Assembly (NCBI GenBank): GCA_964586145.1 | Contig: CAZPHH010000010.1 | Span: 10,878 to 74,877 of the forward strand | Length of the DNA: 64,000 nt | Direction: 5' to 3' | Source of the DNA: JAFGJQ01 sp964586145 | GTDB lineage: Bacteria; Planctomycetota; Phycisphaerae; UBA1845 | Shown: piece by piece, positions 7,300 through 17,046 of the stretch | How positions within the stretch are numbered: the stretch's first letter is position 1 | How the letters are laid out: every line of letters begins with the position of its first letter | The notes under the pieces: model-generated | The model's input: the letters and a program-made list of their open reading frames with translations, nothing else | Databases searched by the model: none | What the model was told of the DNA's origin: nothing | Position numbers and translations under genes: made by a program

Positions 7300-8757
7300 A
7301 TGACGCTGGCGGCGACAGCACGGGCCATCCGGCAGCGGAAGCAATCCGCGGAAGCGGCGGTGCAGGCCAGTCTGGACGCCATCGCACGCTGGAACGGCAC
7401 ATTTGGAGCGTTCCTCCGCGTCGAGGCCGACCGGGCCGCGACCCGCGCCCGGGCGGTGGACGCCGCGATCGCCAGAGGTGACGACGTCGGGCCGCTGGCC
7501 GGCGTGCCGGTGGCTGTGAAGGACAACCTCTGCACGACATTCGGCACCACCGCCTGTGCATCGCGCATCCTGGCGGACTTCCACTCTCCGTACAGCGCGC
7601 ATGCCGTTGATCGGCTGGAGGCGGCCGGGGCCGTTGTGGTCGGCAAAACCAACATGGACGAGTTCGCCATGGGCAGCAGCACCGAGACGAGCGCCCTGGC
7701 GACCACGCGGAATCCGTGGGATGCCGAGCGCGTGCCGGGCGGATCGTCCGGCGGATCCGCCGCGGCCGTGGCGCTGGGCCTGGTCGACGGTGCCCTGGGC
7801 AGCGACACAGGCGGCTCCATTCGCCAGCCGGCGTCCTTCTGCGGGGTTGTGGGGCTCAAGCCCACGTATGGACGGGTGTCGCGATACGGGCTGGTGGCGT
7901 TTGCCAGCAGCCTGGACCAGATCGGGCCGTTTGCCCGCACCGCCGAAGACGCCGCCCTGCTGCTGGGTGTGATCGCCGGGCACGACCCGCGGGATTCCAC
8001 GTCGGTGGACCGACCCGTGCCCGACTACGTCGGCGGGCTGGACCGACCTCTGAAAGGACTGCGGATCGGCATTGCGGCCGAGTATTTTGGCGAAGGGCTG
8101 GACGACGAGGTGCGAAAGGGCGTCGAGGGCGCGCTGGCGGTTTTGCAGGAACACGGCGCCGAGGTGCAGGAAGTCCACCTGCCGCACACGCGGTACGCCA
8201 TCGCCTGCTACTACCTGGTGGCCACGGCGGAGGCGTCGAGCAACCTGGCCCGATACGACGGCGTCCATTACGGGTATCGAGCACCGGGCATCGACGACGT
8301 GATCGAGATGTACTCCGCCTCGCGACGGGACGGGTTCGGCCCGGAGGTGAAGCGGCGGATCATGCTCGGGACGTACGCGCTCTCCAGCGGATACTATGAC
8401 GCCTTTTACCTGAAGGCGCTCAAAGTGCGAACTCTGTTGCGGCGTGATTTCGAACAGGCGTTCCAAACGGTGGACGTGATCGCGTCGCCGGTGACGCCCA
8501 CCACGGCATTCCGGCTCGGCGAGAAGACGGGCGACCCGCTGGCCATGTACCTCGCGGACGTGTACACGACTTCCGTGAACCTGGCGGGTATTCCGGCCAT
8601 CAGCGTGCCGTGCGGGTTCGATAGCGCGGGGACGCCGATTGGGCTGCAACTCATGGGGCCGGCGTTCGGCGAAGAGGTGCTGCTGGCGACCGCCCATCAA
8701 TATCAGCGTGTGACGGATCACCATCTGCGGCGTCCGCCGGTGGAAGCGAACGGATAG
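7300..8757 (+). CDS. gatA: aspartyl/glutamyl-tRNA amidotransferase subunit A
   Basis: A 485-residue amidase-signature enzyme that releases ammonia from glutamine for the transamidation of mischarged tRNA. The Ser-cisSer-Lys triad is complete: Lys74 in 'GVPVAVKDN', Ser149 in 'VPGGSSGGSAAAVALG' and the nucleophile Ser173 in 'GSDTGGSIRQPASFCG'. The spacing (75 and 99 residues from Lys) matches characterised GatA. GAGGAG precedes the ATG. It is co-transcribed with gatC. Confidence 0.96.
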   Translation: MTLAATARAIRQRKQSAEAAVQASLDAIARWNGTFGAFLRVEADRAATRARAVDAAIARGDDVGPLAGVPVAVKDNLCTTFGTTACASRILADFHSPYSAHAVDRLEAAGAVVVGKTNMDEFAMGSSTETSALATTRNPWDAERVPGGSSGGSAAAVALGLVDGALGSDTGGSIRQPASFCGVVGLKPTYGRVSRYGLVAFASSLDQIGPFARTAEDAALLLGVIAGHDPRDSTSVDRPVPDYVGGLDRPLKGLRIGIAAEYFGEGLDDEVRKGVEGALAVLQEHGAEVQEVHLPHTRYAIACYYLVATAEASSNLARYDGVHYGYRAPGIDDVIEMYSASRRDGFGPEVKRRIMLGTYALSSGYYDAFYLKALKVRTLLRRDFEQAFQTVDVIASPVTPTTAFRLGEKTGDPLAMYLADVYTTSVNLAGIPAISVPCGFDSAGTPIGLQLMGPAFGEEVLLATAHQYQRVTDHHLRRPPVEANG

Positions 8758-8766
8758 GCCGGGGAG

Positions 8767-10008
8767 TTGGCCACGCATCAACCAGTTCAGGTCTGGCGGG
8801 CACGGTTCGTGGTGCCGGTGACCGGTCCGCCCCTCGAGGACGGGGCCGTTGCAGTACGGGCGGGGGTCGTAACAGCCGTCGGACCGGCCCGCGACGTATC
8901 CGGCGACCGAGTCGAGGACCTGGGCGACGTCGCGCTCGTGCCCGGATTCGTCAACGCCCACACCCATTTCGAGCTATCGCACCTGGCGGGCCGGATTCCG
9001 ACCGACCGGGGCTTCGTACCATGGGTGGAGGGCCTGGCTCGCGTTCTGCGCGCGGGCAGGGATGTGGGGCCGTCGGTGGGGGAGGCGGTGCGTTCGGCCA
9101 TCCGGCAGTCGCTGGCCGCGGGCGTGACGACGGTGGGTGACATCACGCGTCGGCCGGAGCTCGTCCGGCCGATGTTGGCGGAGGGCGCGATACGGGTGGT
9201 GTCGTTCGGAGAAGTTCTTGGAATCGGAAGGCTCCGCAAGAAGCTGCCGGCGAAGCTCGCGGCGGCCGTGGATTCCTCGGCTGTGACGCACCGGTTGCGG
9301 ATCGGCATATCGCCGCACGCGCCGTACACCGTGGAGCCGGACGGCCTGCGACTCTGCGCCCATCAGGCACGTGAATCCGCGATGCCGTTATGCATCCACG
9401 TGGCGGAGACGCAGGACGAAGAGGCTTTCACCACCGCCGGCGGTGGACCCTTGCGGGAATACCTGGAGCGGTTGGGCGTGTGGGATGGCGCGGCAGCCTG
9501 CCCCGGCCTGCGGCCGGTCGAATTGCTGTCGGCCTGTGGCCTGCTGGGGCCGCAGACGCTGCTGGCCCACGCGAACTACGTTTCGGACGACGACATCCGC
9601 CGTATCGCCGAAGCCGGAGCAAGTGTGGCCTACTGCCCGCGAACGCACGCGGCGTTCGGACACCCCCCCCACCGTTTCCGCGACATGCTGGCCGCCGGCA
9701 TCCACGTGTGCGTCGGCACGGACAGCCTGGCGTCAAACCCGTCGCTGAGCGTGCTGGACGAATTGCGGCATCTGCACCGCGTACATTCGGACATTCCGGC
9801 CGCAACACTGCTTGCCATGGGCACGTGCCACGGAGCACGAGCCCTGGGTTGGGGCTCACAGGTGGGCTCCTTGGAGCCGGGAAAAGACGCGGATTTCACG
9901 GTTGTTCCCCTGGCTCCCGATGGTCCCGGCGAGCCGGTCGCCAACATGCTTGCGTCGACGCTGCCGCCCCGGGCGACTTACGTTCTCGGAGAGCGGGTTG
10001 CGCTGTGA
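8767..10008 (+). CDS. amidohydrolase, possibly aminodeoxyfutalosine deaminase type
   Basis: A 413-residue TIM-barrel amidohydrolase of the chlorohydrolase/cytosine-deaminase group. Metal and catalytic motifs are present in order: 'PGFVNAHTHFELSHL', 'GISPHAPYTVEPDG', 'MPLCIHVAETQDEEAF', 'TLLAHANYVSDDD' and 'HVCVGTDSLASNPSLSVLDE'. The set fits deamination of an aminopurine or similar substrate; the futalosine-pathway deaminase (MqnX) is one candidate, but no other menaquinone gene is nearby. The start is a TTG at 8767 directly after a GGGGAG, so it is uncertain; GTG 8809 is an alternative. Its 3' end overlaps the convergent transporter by 31 bases. Confidence 0.8.
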   Translation: MATHQPVQVWRARFVVPVTGPPLEDGAVAVRAGVVTAVGPARDVSGDRVEDLGDVALVPGFVNAHTHFELSHLAGRIPTDRGFVPWVEGLARVLRAGRDVGPSVGEAVRSAIRQSLAAGVTTVGDITRRPELVRPMLAEGAIRVVSFGEVLGIGRLRKKLPAKLAAAVDSSAVTHRLRIGISPHAPYTVEPDGLRLCAHQARESAMPLCIHVAETQDEEAFTTAGGGPLREYLERLGVWDGAAACPGLRPVELLSACGLLGPQTLLAHANYVSDDDIRRIAEAGASVAYCPRTHAAFGHPPHRFRDMLAAGIHVCVGTDSLASNPSLSVLDELRHLHRVHSDIPAATLLAMGTCHGARALGWGSQVGSLEPGKDADFTVVPLAPDGPGEPVANMLASTLPPRATYVLGERVAL

Positions 10009-11357
10009 TCGCCGGCCGGCGGTTCGGTCCGGGCCAGGTCGCTATACCCCAGGAAGCCAAGGAAACTGAACACGCAGGCGATCAGCCACACCGGCCAGCC
10101 GATCCAATGCCAGAGCAGCACACCAAGGCCGGGCATGATCAGGCCTCGTAGTCCGCTCAGCGTGACGTGAATGCCCATGTAGATTTCCGCCTGGTCCGGG
10201 CGGGCAAAATGCAGGTGGCCGAGGTTGTAGGCCAGCGCCCCACCGGCATAGGCCAATCCCAGGAGTATCGCGCGGAGCGTGAACACGACGAGAGCCAGAG
10301 TGACGGCCGCACCGCCGACCCGGTCTGCGTAGAGCACAAACAGCGTGCCAACGGTCCCGGTCGCGATGGAGCCGAACCAGCACAGGCCGTTGACCACGCG
10401 GAACGGCAGCACGCCCACCCGGTCAAACCAGTGCCCGAGCCCGTGCAGCGCCAGAAGCATGACGAGCCTGGGGATGCCATCCAGCAGGGCCGTAGCGATG
10501 AGGAAGGTGCGCGGGTTGCCGCCCATCCGTGCCGGCAGCTCGCTGGCGACCACAAAGATCACGACCGTACGCACGAGCAGGTTTCCCACGCCGGTCGACA
10601 TCAGGGAAACCATGTAGCGGGTGAAACGCGGGTCGTCGCGAAAGACGCGAACGGCCTGCCGGCAGAGGACAATCGGGTTCGCGGCGTCCCACGCGCTGAT
10701 CCGACGCGCTGAGCCGGGTGCGACGCTGCCCCGAAGGCGGCTGAGCTCAGCCGCTTCCCCGCGAACGCGAACCCTTCGGATGAGCAGCGTACCCGCCACT
10801 CCGCACAGGGCGATGAACGGAAAGACCAGGCGGTAGGAGTTCGGCCACTTGTCGAAGAGGGCGGCGCTGGCCATGACGGCCACGATCCCTGTGAGTGCGC
10901 GCACCATTTGAAACCGGGCGGTGGCCCGGCCGCGGATGGACACGGGGTAGTTCGCTCTCCAAAGCGCGGTGCGGACGGTGATGACGCCGGTCATGAAGAA
11001 CTGCGAGGCGGCCATCTGTGCGACGAAGCACCACGTCCCGAACGGACTGGTGGGGGTCAGAACGACGGCGGCCAGCGCCAGGGTGACGCCAGCGGCGGCC
11101 ACGGTCATCAGGGCGATCTTCCGGCGTCCGACGCACAGGGCGCCCCAGACCATACTGGTGATGTAGACGCCGACGGGTGCGGTGGAGGCGATCCACACCT
11201 GCAGCGCGCTGCCGCGGAATGTCTCCTGCACGACCACCGCGGCGAAGTTGCCCTCCACGATGCCGGCCACCAGGCCCCACGGCAGCATGTGCAGAAACTC
11301 GTAGAAGTAGTTGCGGCGGCAGAAAACAGGCAGGCGTTGGGCAGCGATGCAGTCCAC
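9978..11357 (-). CDS. MFS-like multi-spanning transporter
   Basis: A 459-residue integral membrane protein with about twelve hydrophobic segments, an Arg-rich cytoplasmic loop in the middle ('IRRVRVRGEAAELSRLRGSV') and a second-half repeat, the arrangement of the major facilitator superfamily. A motif-A-like 'SIRGRATARFQMVRALTG' is in the first half. The substrate is unknown. It starts with GTG at 11357 and ends by overlapping the convergent amidohydrolase gene. It lies 171 bp downstream of an SGNH lipoprotein on the same strand. Confidence 0.7.
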   Translation of the reverse strand: MDCIAAQRLPVFCRRNYFYEFLHMLPWGLVAGIVEGNFAAVVVQETFRGSALQVWIASTAPVGVYITSMVWGALCVGRRKIALMTVAAAGVTLALAAVVLTPTSPFGTWCFVAQMAASQFFMTGVITVRTALWRANYPVSIRGRATARFQMVRALTGIVAVMASAALFDKWPNSYRLVFPFIALCGVAGTLLIRRVRVRGEAAELSRLRGSVAPGSARRISAWDAANPIVLCRQAVRVFRDDPRFTRYMVSLMSTGVGNLLVRTVVIFVVASELPARMGGNPRTFLIATALLDGIPRLVMLLALHGLGHWFDRVGVLPFRVVNGLCWFGSIATGTVGTLFVLYADRVGGAAVTLALVVFTLRAILLGLAYAGGALAYNLGHLHFARPDQAEIYMGIHVTLSGLRGLIMPGLGVLLWHWIGWPVWLIACVFSFLGFLGYSDLARTEPPAGDHSATRSPRT

Positions 11358-11528
11358 GGACTCGGGTCTCCGGCGCGGCGGCGGACACCACCGCGGTTTC
11401 TCTCGATCCGCACGGGAGTTAGGTACCCGGCCGCTAACCGCGTGTCAAAGAGACGCGCGGTGGTTCGCCTTCGGCGTGGGTCACCCACCTGAAAGGACGA
11501 AACCGCGTCATACCTGTCCGGACGAGTG

Positions 11529-13070
11529 TCACTCGGGGGGCTTGGCCGGCAGCACACCCGCGTCGCGCAGTGCCTGCACGATGACATCCGTGTATTGCCG
11601 GGCCCCCTTCGGGTTGTTGTGGCCGACCGAGGCGTAGATACATGGCAGGAGCTGCGGCGCTGCCTCCGGCCTGGCGCAGGCCTCGATCCGATACTCCAGA
11701 AGGGGGTCTTCGGGAAACACAGGCATGGGAACGTCCAAAGCGTCTTCCAACTCCGGCCTGCTCACCAGTCCCCAGAGGAAGGCATCCGGCGCGAAGACGG
11801 CATTCCGGGGCCCGAAGCCGGGGTCGACGAACACGATCGGGGGCTGGTTCCGCGACACATCAGCGACAACCTCGACGGCGCGCTGCAGGCTCTCCCGTGC
11901 CACGGCATCGAACACGGCGGAGTTCTGAATCAGTGACGCGATGCCCCGCCGCAGCTCGTCCAGGTCTTCCTCCGGGACCTCTGCCGAAAGGGCCAGCGCC
12001 TCCAGTTGGGAAACGTCGGTCTCGGCGCTGACAAACTGAAAATAGCCGGTCACCACGATCACTGCGTTCGGGGCCCGTTCGCGCACGAGGCGCAAAAGGC
12101 CGATCATCTCCGTTTCGCAGACGTCACGGGTAAGGTCCGCCAGCGCGTTGCTGTCCACGTCCGTCGACAACAAGGTCGTGAAGACCCCGACATCGTTGAT
12201 GCAGCCGTCCATCAGAACCAGGTCCAGGGTCTCGGGAGACTCCATCTCCTCGGCCTGCACGGTGATGGAGGTGAACGCCTTGGGCACTTCGCCGTCGCAA
12301 TCACCGGTGCAGGTCCCATCCTCGGGGCGGGAGACGATTCTCGCGCCGGAGATGGCCCGAATCTGCCGGACGACGTGCAGGCCGGTTTCCTCCGTAATGG
12401 TCCGGGCGACCCGTGTGGTGAACTTGTCGTCCTCCAGCAGCCCGTTGCCCCACATCATGGAATCGCCGATCACCGCCATGTAGAAGTAACCCGGAGCCAG
12501 ACGCAAATGGGCCGGAAAGAGCGGCGCCCCGCTGCCCGACCCGGTGTCCACGAAGATGTCGAGACGGGCCTGCCGCAAAAGGCCGGCCGGGAGAAGCACG
12601 CCGAATCGTACGCCGTCGCCGTCCTCCGCCTCATCCAGCGGGTCCGGCCAGAACACGCCCACACCCGCCAGCAATCGCTCCCGCACGGCGTGATGCAGAT
12701 CCGCCGGCTCCATCTGCGGCTGCAGCCGACCCGGATCCGCAGCCGCGGCACGCTCGAGCGCGGTGACAGTCCCGGTCCCCTCGTGGACCAGCCGCATCTG
12801 CACACGATCCACGTCCGACGCCACCAGGTGCGTGTAGAAACCAACCACTTCGCCCGCGTCCCGGCCCGCAGGGTCCAGGTTGCCCCGAAACTGAGGGCTG
12901 TAGACGGGTTCCGAGCCCATCCGCGGCGCGTCCAGCCCCTCGGTGCGAACCACATAAACCCGAGCAAGCGAACTGACCCTCGGAGGAAGTTTCGGCGGTT
13001 CTTCGGAGCGGCATCCCAGAAGTGCCCCGATGGCCGCCACGACAATCCCTGTCTGGAAACGGCAGGTCAT
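11529..13070 (-). CDS. SGNH/GDSL-hydrolase lipoprotein
   Basis: A 513-residue lipoprotein: signal 'FQTGIVVAAIGALLGC' with a good lipobox, a ~180-residue beta-rich N-terminal part, then an SGNH hydrolase domain. Block I is 'YFYMAVIGDSMMWGNGL' with nucleophile Ser204; the Asn block is 'LVLMDGCINDVGVF'; the catalytic His484 lies in 'YASVGHNNPKGARQYTDV'. Enzymes of this fold are esterases or acetyl-hydrolases, often acting on polysaccharides. An insertion with 'EDGTCTGDCDGEVP' looks like a small disulfide loop. The ATG at 13070 has GGAG upstream and gives the proper signal peptide. Confidence 0.8.
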   Translation of the reverse strand: MTCRFQTGIVVAAIGALLGCRSEEPPKLPPRVSSLARVYVVRTEGLDAPRMGSEPVYSPQFRGNLDPAGRDAGEVVGFYTHLVASDVDRVQMRLVHEGTGTVTALERAAAADPGRLQPQMEPADLHHAVRERLLAGVGVFWPDPLDEAEDGDGVRFGVLLPAGLLRQARLDIFVDTGSGSGAPLFPAHLRLAPGYFYMAVIGDSMMWGNGLLEDDKFTTRVARTITEETGLHVVRQIRAISGARIVSRPEDGTCTGDCDGEVPKAFTSITVQAEEMESPETLDLVLMDGCINDVGVFTTLLSTDVDSNALADLTRDVCETEMIGLLRLVRERAPNAVIVVTGYFQFVSAETDVSQLEALALSAEVPEEDLDELRRGIASLIQNSAVFDAVARESLQRAVEVVADVSRNQPPIVFVDPGFGPRNAVFAPDAFLWGLVSRPELEDALDVPMPVFPEDPLLEYRIEACARPEAAPQLLPCIYASVGHNNPKGARQYTDVIVQALRDAGVLPAKPPE

Positions 13071-13318
13071 GGCCTCTCCGGTGGACGGGCATGCGGCGGA
13101 TGTCGTTCGCCCGTGCCGCCAAACAGGATACCCCCCGCCCGCCGACCTGTCCAAACGGCGGTCTGGAAGGCGCCTGACGGCCGCTGGCTGTCAAATCTTG
13201 TCACGATCCTGGGCCGGGGGTGCAGCGGCCGCGAGAGCGACAGTAGACTATGCCCCGTTTCCGCGAGGCCGGCACATTCAGTGAGCCGGCGGGACCGTTG
13301 CGAAGGAGGACCATCGCC

Positions 13319-15448
13319 ATGTTCCGGATCACACGCATTGGAGTGCTTGCCGGTGTGCTGCTCTGGGCGACCGGGTGCGAGCCGTTGCGTCCGCTGACGC
13401 AAACGGGCCCGGCCCCACAGGCCGCCACCGAGAAACCCCCGGTCCCGCCCTCGGAGCCAAAACCCATGCCGGAGGCCCCTGTCGCCTCCGGGCGGCCGTA
13501 CGATTCCGTGCCGCTCATCCCACGCCGGGTGTTGTTTGGAAACCCGGATCGCCTCAGTCCGAAGCTGAGCCCGGACGGATCGAAGCTGGGGTTTGTGGCG
13601 CCGGTAGACGACGTGCTGAATGTCTGGGTGGGACCGTCGGATGACCCGTCGTCGGCGCGGCCCGTCACTCGGGACACGCACCGCGGGATTCGCTCGTTCT
13701 TCTTCGCCTATACCAACGAGCACGTGGTCTACATCCAGGACCGGGACGGGGATGAGAACTGGCGGGTCTACGCCGTGGACCTGGAAGCCAACGAGACGCG
13801 GGAGCTGACCCCGGGCAGCGGAGTCCGGGCGCAGATCCAGGAAGTCAGCCCCCGGTTTCCCGACGAGATTCTGATCGGCCTGAACGACCGGGACCCGCGG
13901 TTCCACGACCTGTACCGCGTGAACATCCGCACGGGCGAGAAAACGCGGGTGCAGGAGAACGAGCAGTTCGCCTCGTTCGTTACCGATGAGGAATTCCAGG
14001 TTCGATTCGGCATGCGCATCACCCCGGATGGCGGCAACGAGCTGCTGCGTCGGGCGGGCGATGCGTGGGAGCCGTTCCTGGCCGTCGGCCCGGATGACAC
14101 CCTCACGACCCGCCCGTTGGGCTTTGACGAGTCGGGCCGAACCTTGTTCATGCTCGACAGCCGCAACCGGAATACCGCCGGCCTGACCGCCGTAAACGCG
14201 GAGACCGCCGAGACGACGCTGCTCTTCCAGGATGGCCGGGCGGACGTGGACCGCATCCTCCGGCATCCCACGCGCAAAACGATCCAGGCCGTCGGCGCGA
14301 ACTACCTGCGACCGAGCTGGACGTTCAACGACCTGCGGGTCCAGGCGGATTTCGAGCTTCTGGAGGGGTTCACGGACGGCGACGTCAGCGTCTTCAGCCG
14401 CAGCCTGGACGACCGGCAGTGGATCGTCGTGATTGAAGTGGACGACGGGCCGGTCCAGTTCCATCACTTCGACCGCACGCAGCGCAAGTCGCACTTCCTG
14501 TTCACGAACAACCGCGCGCTGGAGGATGCGGCACTGGCCGGAATGCACCCGGTGGTCATTCCCGCACGGGACGGGCTGGAACTGGTGAGCTACCTCACCC
14601 TGCCGGTCGGCACGGATGAAGACGAAGACGGCCGACCCGCCGAGCCCCTGCCCCTGGTGCTATTCGTGCATGGGGGACCCTGGGGGCGGGACGTCTGGGG
14701 CTACAACGCACACCACCAGTGGCTGGCCAATCGCGGATACGCGGTGTTGAGCGTGAACTTCCGCGGTTCGACGGGGTTCGGCAAGAATTTCGTCAACGCG
14801 GGCGACCGCGAGTGGGCGGGCAAAATGCACGACGACCTGATCGACGCCGTGCAGTGGGCCGTCGAGACCGGCGTGGCGGACCCGCAACGCATCGCGATCA
14901 TGGGCGGCAGCTACGGCGGCTTCGCCACGCTGGTGGGGCTGACGTTCACCCCGGAAGTGTTCGCGTGCGGCGTGGACATCGTCGGCGTGTCGAACATCCT
15001 GACCTGGATCGAGTCCATCCCGCCGTACTGGGCGCCGCTGCGCGACCTGTTCGCCCGGCGGGTGGGAGATTTCCGAACCGAAGAGGGCCGCCGATTCCTC
15101 CAGGAGCGATCGCCCCTGACCCACGTAGACCGGATCGGCCGGCCGCTGCTCATCGGCCAGGGCGCCAACGACCCGCGCGTGAAGAAGGCCGAGTCGGACC
15201 AGATCGTCGAGGCCATGCAGGCCCGGAACATCCCCGTGACCTACGTTCTGTATCCCGACGAGGGCCACGGCTTCGCCCGGCCGCCAAACCGGATGTCGTT
15301 CAACGCGGTGGCGGAGGCGTTTCTGGCAAAGCACCTTGGGGGCCGGTCTGAGCCGTTCGGGGACGAGTTCGAGGGATCCAGCATCACCGTTCCCGCCGGC
15401 GCCGAGGAAGTGGCCGGGCTGGCCGAGACCCTGAGGGCAAAGCCGTAA
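13319..15448 (+). CDS. S9-type prolyl-oligopeptidase-like lipoprotein
   Basis: A 709-residue exported serine peptidase: signal 'IGVLAGVLLWATGC', a Pro-rich linker, a beta-propeller region (~75-400) with repeats such as 'LSPDGSKLGFV' and 'RDGDENWRVYAVDL', and an alpha/beta-hydrolase domain (~420-680). The catalytic triad is Ser531 in 'IMGGSYGGFATL', Asp618 in 'GQGANDPRVKK' and His650 in 'PDEGHGFARP'. This is the dipeptidyl/acyl-aminoacyl peptidase arrangement, cutting short peptides outside the cytoplasm. The ATG at 13319 is preceded by an ideal AAGGAGGA. Confidence 0.92.
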   Translation: MFRITRIGVLAGVLLWATGCEPLRPLTQTGPAPQAATEKPPVPPSEPKPMPEAPVASGRPYDSVPLIPRRVLFGNPDRLSPKLSPDGSKLGFVAPVDDVLNVWVGPSDDPSSARPVTRDTHRGIRSFFFAYTNEHVVYIQDRDGDENWRVYAVDLEANETRELTPGSGVRAQIQEVSPRFPDEILIGLNDRDPRFHDLYRVNIRTGEKTRVQENEQFASFVTDEEFQVRFGMRITPDGGNELLRRAGDAWEPFLAVGPDDTLTTRPLGFDESGRTLFMLDSRNRNTAGLTAVNAETAETTLLFQDGRADVDRILRHPTRKTIQAVGANYLRPSWTFNDLRVQADFELLEGFTDGDVSVFSRSLDDRQWIVVIEVDDGPVQFHHFDRTQRKSHFLFTNNRALEDAALAGMHPVVIPARDGLELVSYLTLPVGTDEDEDGRPAEPLPLVLFVHGGPWGRDVWGYNAHHQWLANRGYAVLSVNFRGSTGFGKNFVNAGDREWAGKMHDDLIDAVQWAVETGVADPQRIAIMGGSYGGFATLVGLTFTPEVFACGVDIVGVSNILTWIESIPPYWAPLRDLFARRVGDFRTEEGRRFLQERSPLTHVDRIGRPLLIGQGANDPRVKKAESDQIVEAMQARNIPVTYVLYPDEGHGFARPPNRMSFNAVAEAFLAKHLGGRSEPFGDEFEGSSITVPAGAEEVAGLAETLRAKP

Positions 15449-15527
15449 GCAATGGTGCGGCGCGCCCGGACAAACGGGACCGGCCCCCCGGGGAACCGGA
15501 TGAGCGTTCCGCGTGCAGTGGAGAGAC

Positions 15528-15609
15528 TGCGCGAGGAGGGACTCGAACCCACACCCCTTTCGGGACTGGAACCTAAATCCAGCGCGTCTGCCAGTTCCGC
15601 CACTCGCGC
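15528..15609 (-). tRNA. tRNA-Leu (anticodon UAG)
   Basis: An 82-base class II tRNA on the minus strand: acceptor GCGCGAG/CTCGCGC, D stem GCG/CGC, anticodon stem CTGGA/TCCAG with loop TTTAGGT (anticodon TAG at loop positions 3-5, G37 after it), a long variable arm CCC-GAAA-GGG and the TTCGAGT loop. The T stem has one apparent U-U mismatch. CCA is not encoded. The large variable arm and UAG anticodon identify leucine (CUN codons). Confidence 0.92.
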
Positions 15610-15625
15610 ATGGGCGGTGCGGGCG

Positions 15626-15654
15626 ATTGTCCGCGCCCTGCCGGTCGTGGTCAA
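15626..15654 (-). promoter_or_regulatory. promoter for tRNA-Leu
   Basis: On the minus strand TTGACC (15654-15649), a 17-base spacer and GACAAT (15631-15626), ending 16 bases before the mature 5' end. Confidence 0.5.
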
Positions 15655-15712
15655 GGCAGTCTCTGCGCGAGGCGGGAAGGGCCGACGTCGGCCGCACGCA
15701 GAGCGGCGTGGT

Positions 15713-16216
15713 TCAATAGAACACGGTCACGATCAGATGCGGATCGGCCTTTTTGCCCTCGAAGATGCCGATGGTCGAGGTGGCGAACTTGATCGTGATG
15801 CTGGGATCGGCATCCGCCCATTCATTCACCTGCCGGTTCATGTAGGCGACCGCCCCCTCGTTCAGCTTCGCGTGGAAGGTGCGACACCGCGTCGCCGTGG
15901 GCACGTCGGGGTTGAGCGGCCGCTCCATGCCGAGATCGTCGAAGGTACCGCCGACGTGTGACTCACTACCAAAGGCCTTGACCTGCGTTTCGCCATCTCC
16001 GCGCCGGGAAATGGGTTCCTCGTCCGCCAGGGAGATGGACTCCATGTCCTCCGAGTTCTTGCCGGAAGCGGAGTGATCGGCAGCGGCCTCCGCCTCCTGG
16101 AGGCAGTGCGGGCAAAGCAACTTGCCGCCGTGATAGCCGGCGATGCCGGTATCCAGATGCTCCGTGTAGATCGTGGCTCCACAGCCCTGACACGCGCGTG
16201 TTCCGTCGCCAGCCAT
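15713..16216 (-). CDS. zinc-ribbon protein of unknown function
   Basis: A 167-residue protein. Residues ~9-39 form a zinc ribbon: 'CQGCGATIYTEHLDTGIAG' then 'KLLCPHCLQEA', two CxxC pairs. A polar, probably disordered middle leads to a C-terminal ~65-residue domain rich in beta strands ('ITIKFATSTIGIFEGKKADP', ending 'LIVTVFY'). The start at 16216 is chosen because the zinc ribbon begins right after it and AGGAG lies ten bases upstream. I do not recognise the C-terminal domain. It lies between deoC and the tRNA on the same strand. Confidence 0.65.
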   Translation of the reverse strand: MAGDGTRACQGCGATIYTEHLDTGIAGYHGGKLLCPHCLQEAEAAADHSASGKNSEDMESISLADEEPISRRGDGETQVKAFGSESHVGGTFDDLGMERPLNPDVPTATRCRTFHAKLNEGAVAYMNRQVNEWADADPSITIKFATSTIGIFEGKKADPHLIVTVFY

Positions 16217-16320
16217 GAGACCTGCACTCCTGAAGAAGTGATGAACACCAATCGCTGCGCCACAGTATACCCGGGGAACACGGAGCGAGCCAGGACCCCC
16301 GCCGCGCGGGACGGTCGCGA

Positions 16321-17007
16321 TCAGCGACGAGCCGCTGCCTCGCGACGCGCCTCCTCCAGGATGCGCATGCCGGAGCTGGTGCCGATCCGCGTGGCGCCGG
16401 CCGAGAGCATCCGCCGGGCGTCGGCCAGCGTCTGAATGCCCCCGGACGCCTTGACCTGCACGCCGGCCGGACGAACGATGCAGTGCATCAGCCAGACGTC
16501 CTCGAACGTGGCCCCCCCGCTGGCGAAACCGGTGGAGGTTTTGACAAAATGGGCCCCCGCCTCGACGGCCAGCCGGCACGCGGTGGCCTTTTCGTCCTCG
16601 TTCAGAAGGGCCGTTTCAATGATCACCTTGCACAGGGCGTCCGCGCGACGGCACGTCGCCACCACCGCCTGAATGTCCCGCGCCACCGTGTCCGGGTCGC
16701 CGCCCCGCAGGGCGCCGATGTTAATGACCATGTCGATTTCGCGGGCCCCCTGCCGGATCGCCCACAGCGATTCCGCCGCCTTCAGCGGGATCAGATGGGC
16801 CCCCAGCGGAAACCCCACCACCGAGCAGACCCGCACCCGGCTGGAAGCGAGCAGCCCGGCCGCCAGCTTCACGTAGGTCGGGTTGACGCAGACGGTGGCG
16901 AAGCCGTTCTCGGCAGCCTCGGCACACAGGCGCCGAACGTCGGCGGCCGTGGCCTCCGGCTTCAGCAGGGTGTGGTCAATGCGGGCGGCAAGCTGTTCGG
17001 GTATCAC
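16321..17007 (-). CDS. deoC: deoxyribose-phosphate aldolase
   Basis: A 228-residue class I aldolase that splits 2-deoxyribose 5-phosphate into acetaldehyde and glyceraldehyde 3-phosphate in deoxynucleoside breakdown. Family signatures: 'IDHTLLKPEATAADVRRLC', 'TVCVNPTYVKLAAGLL', 'VCSVVGFPLGAHL', 'EIDMVINIGALRGGD', the Schiff-base lysine in 'AHFVKTSTGFASGGAT' and 'VQVKASGGIQTLADA'. A GTG start at 17007 has GGGAGAG just upstream; longer upstream frames add no family sequence. Confidence 0.95.
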   Translation of the reverse strand: MIPEQLAARIDHTLLKPEATAADVRRLCAEAAENGFATVCVNPTYVKLAAGLLASSRVRVCSVVGFPLGAHLIPLKAAESLWAIRQGAREIDMVINIGALRGGDPDTVARDIQAVVATCRRADALCKVIIETALLNEDEKATACRLAVEAGAHFVKTSTGFASGGATFEDVWLMHCIVRPAGVQVKASGGIQTLADARRMLSAGATRIGTSSGMRILEEARREAAARR

Positions 17008-17046
17008 GGGACTCTCCCGCGGATCAAGTTCGCGTTTCAGGGCGCC

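Noticed and set aside
11443..11448. TTGACA on the minus strand upstream of the MFS gene
   Set aside because: No acceptable -10 box at 16-18 bases.
15481..15500. Palindrome between the S9 peptidase gene and tRNA-Leu as bidirectional terminator
   Set aside because: GC-rich inverted repeat without a T tract on either strand.
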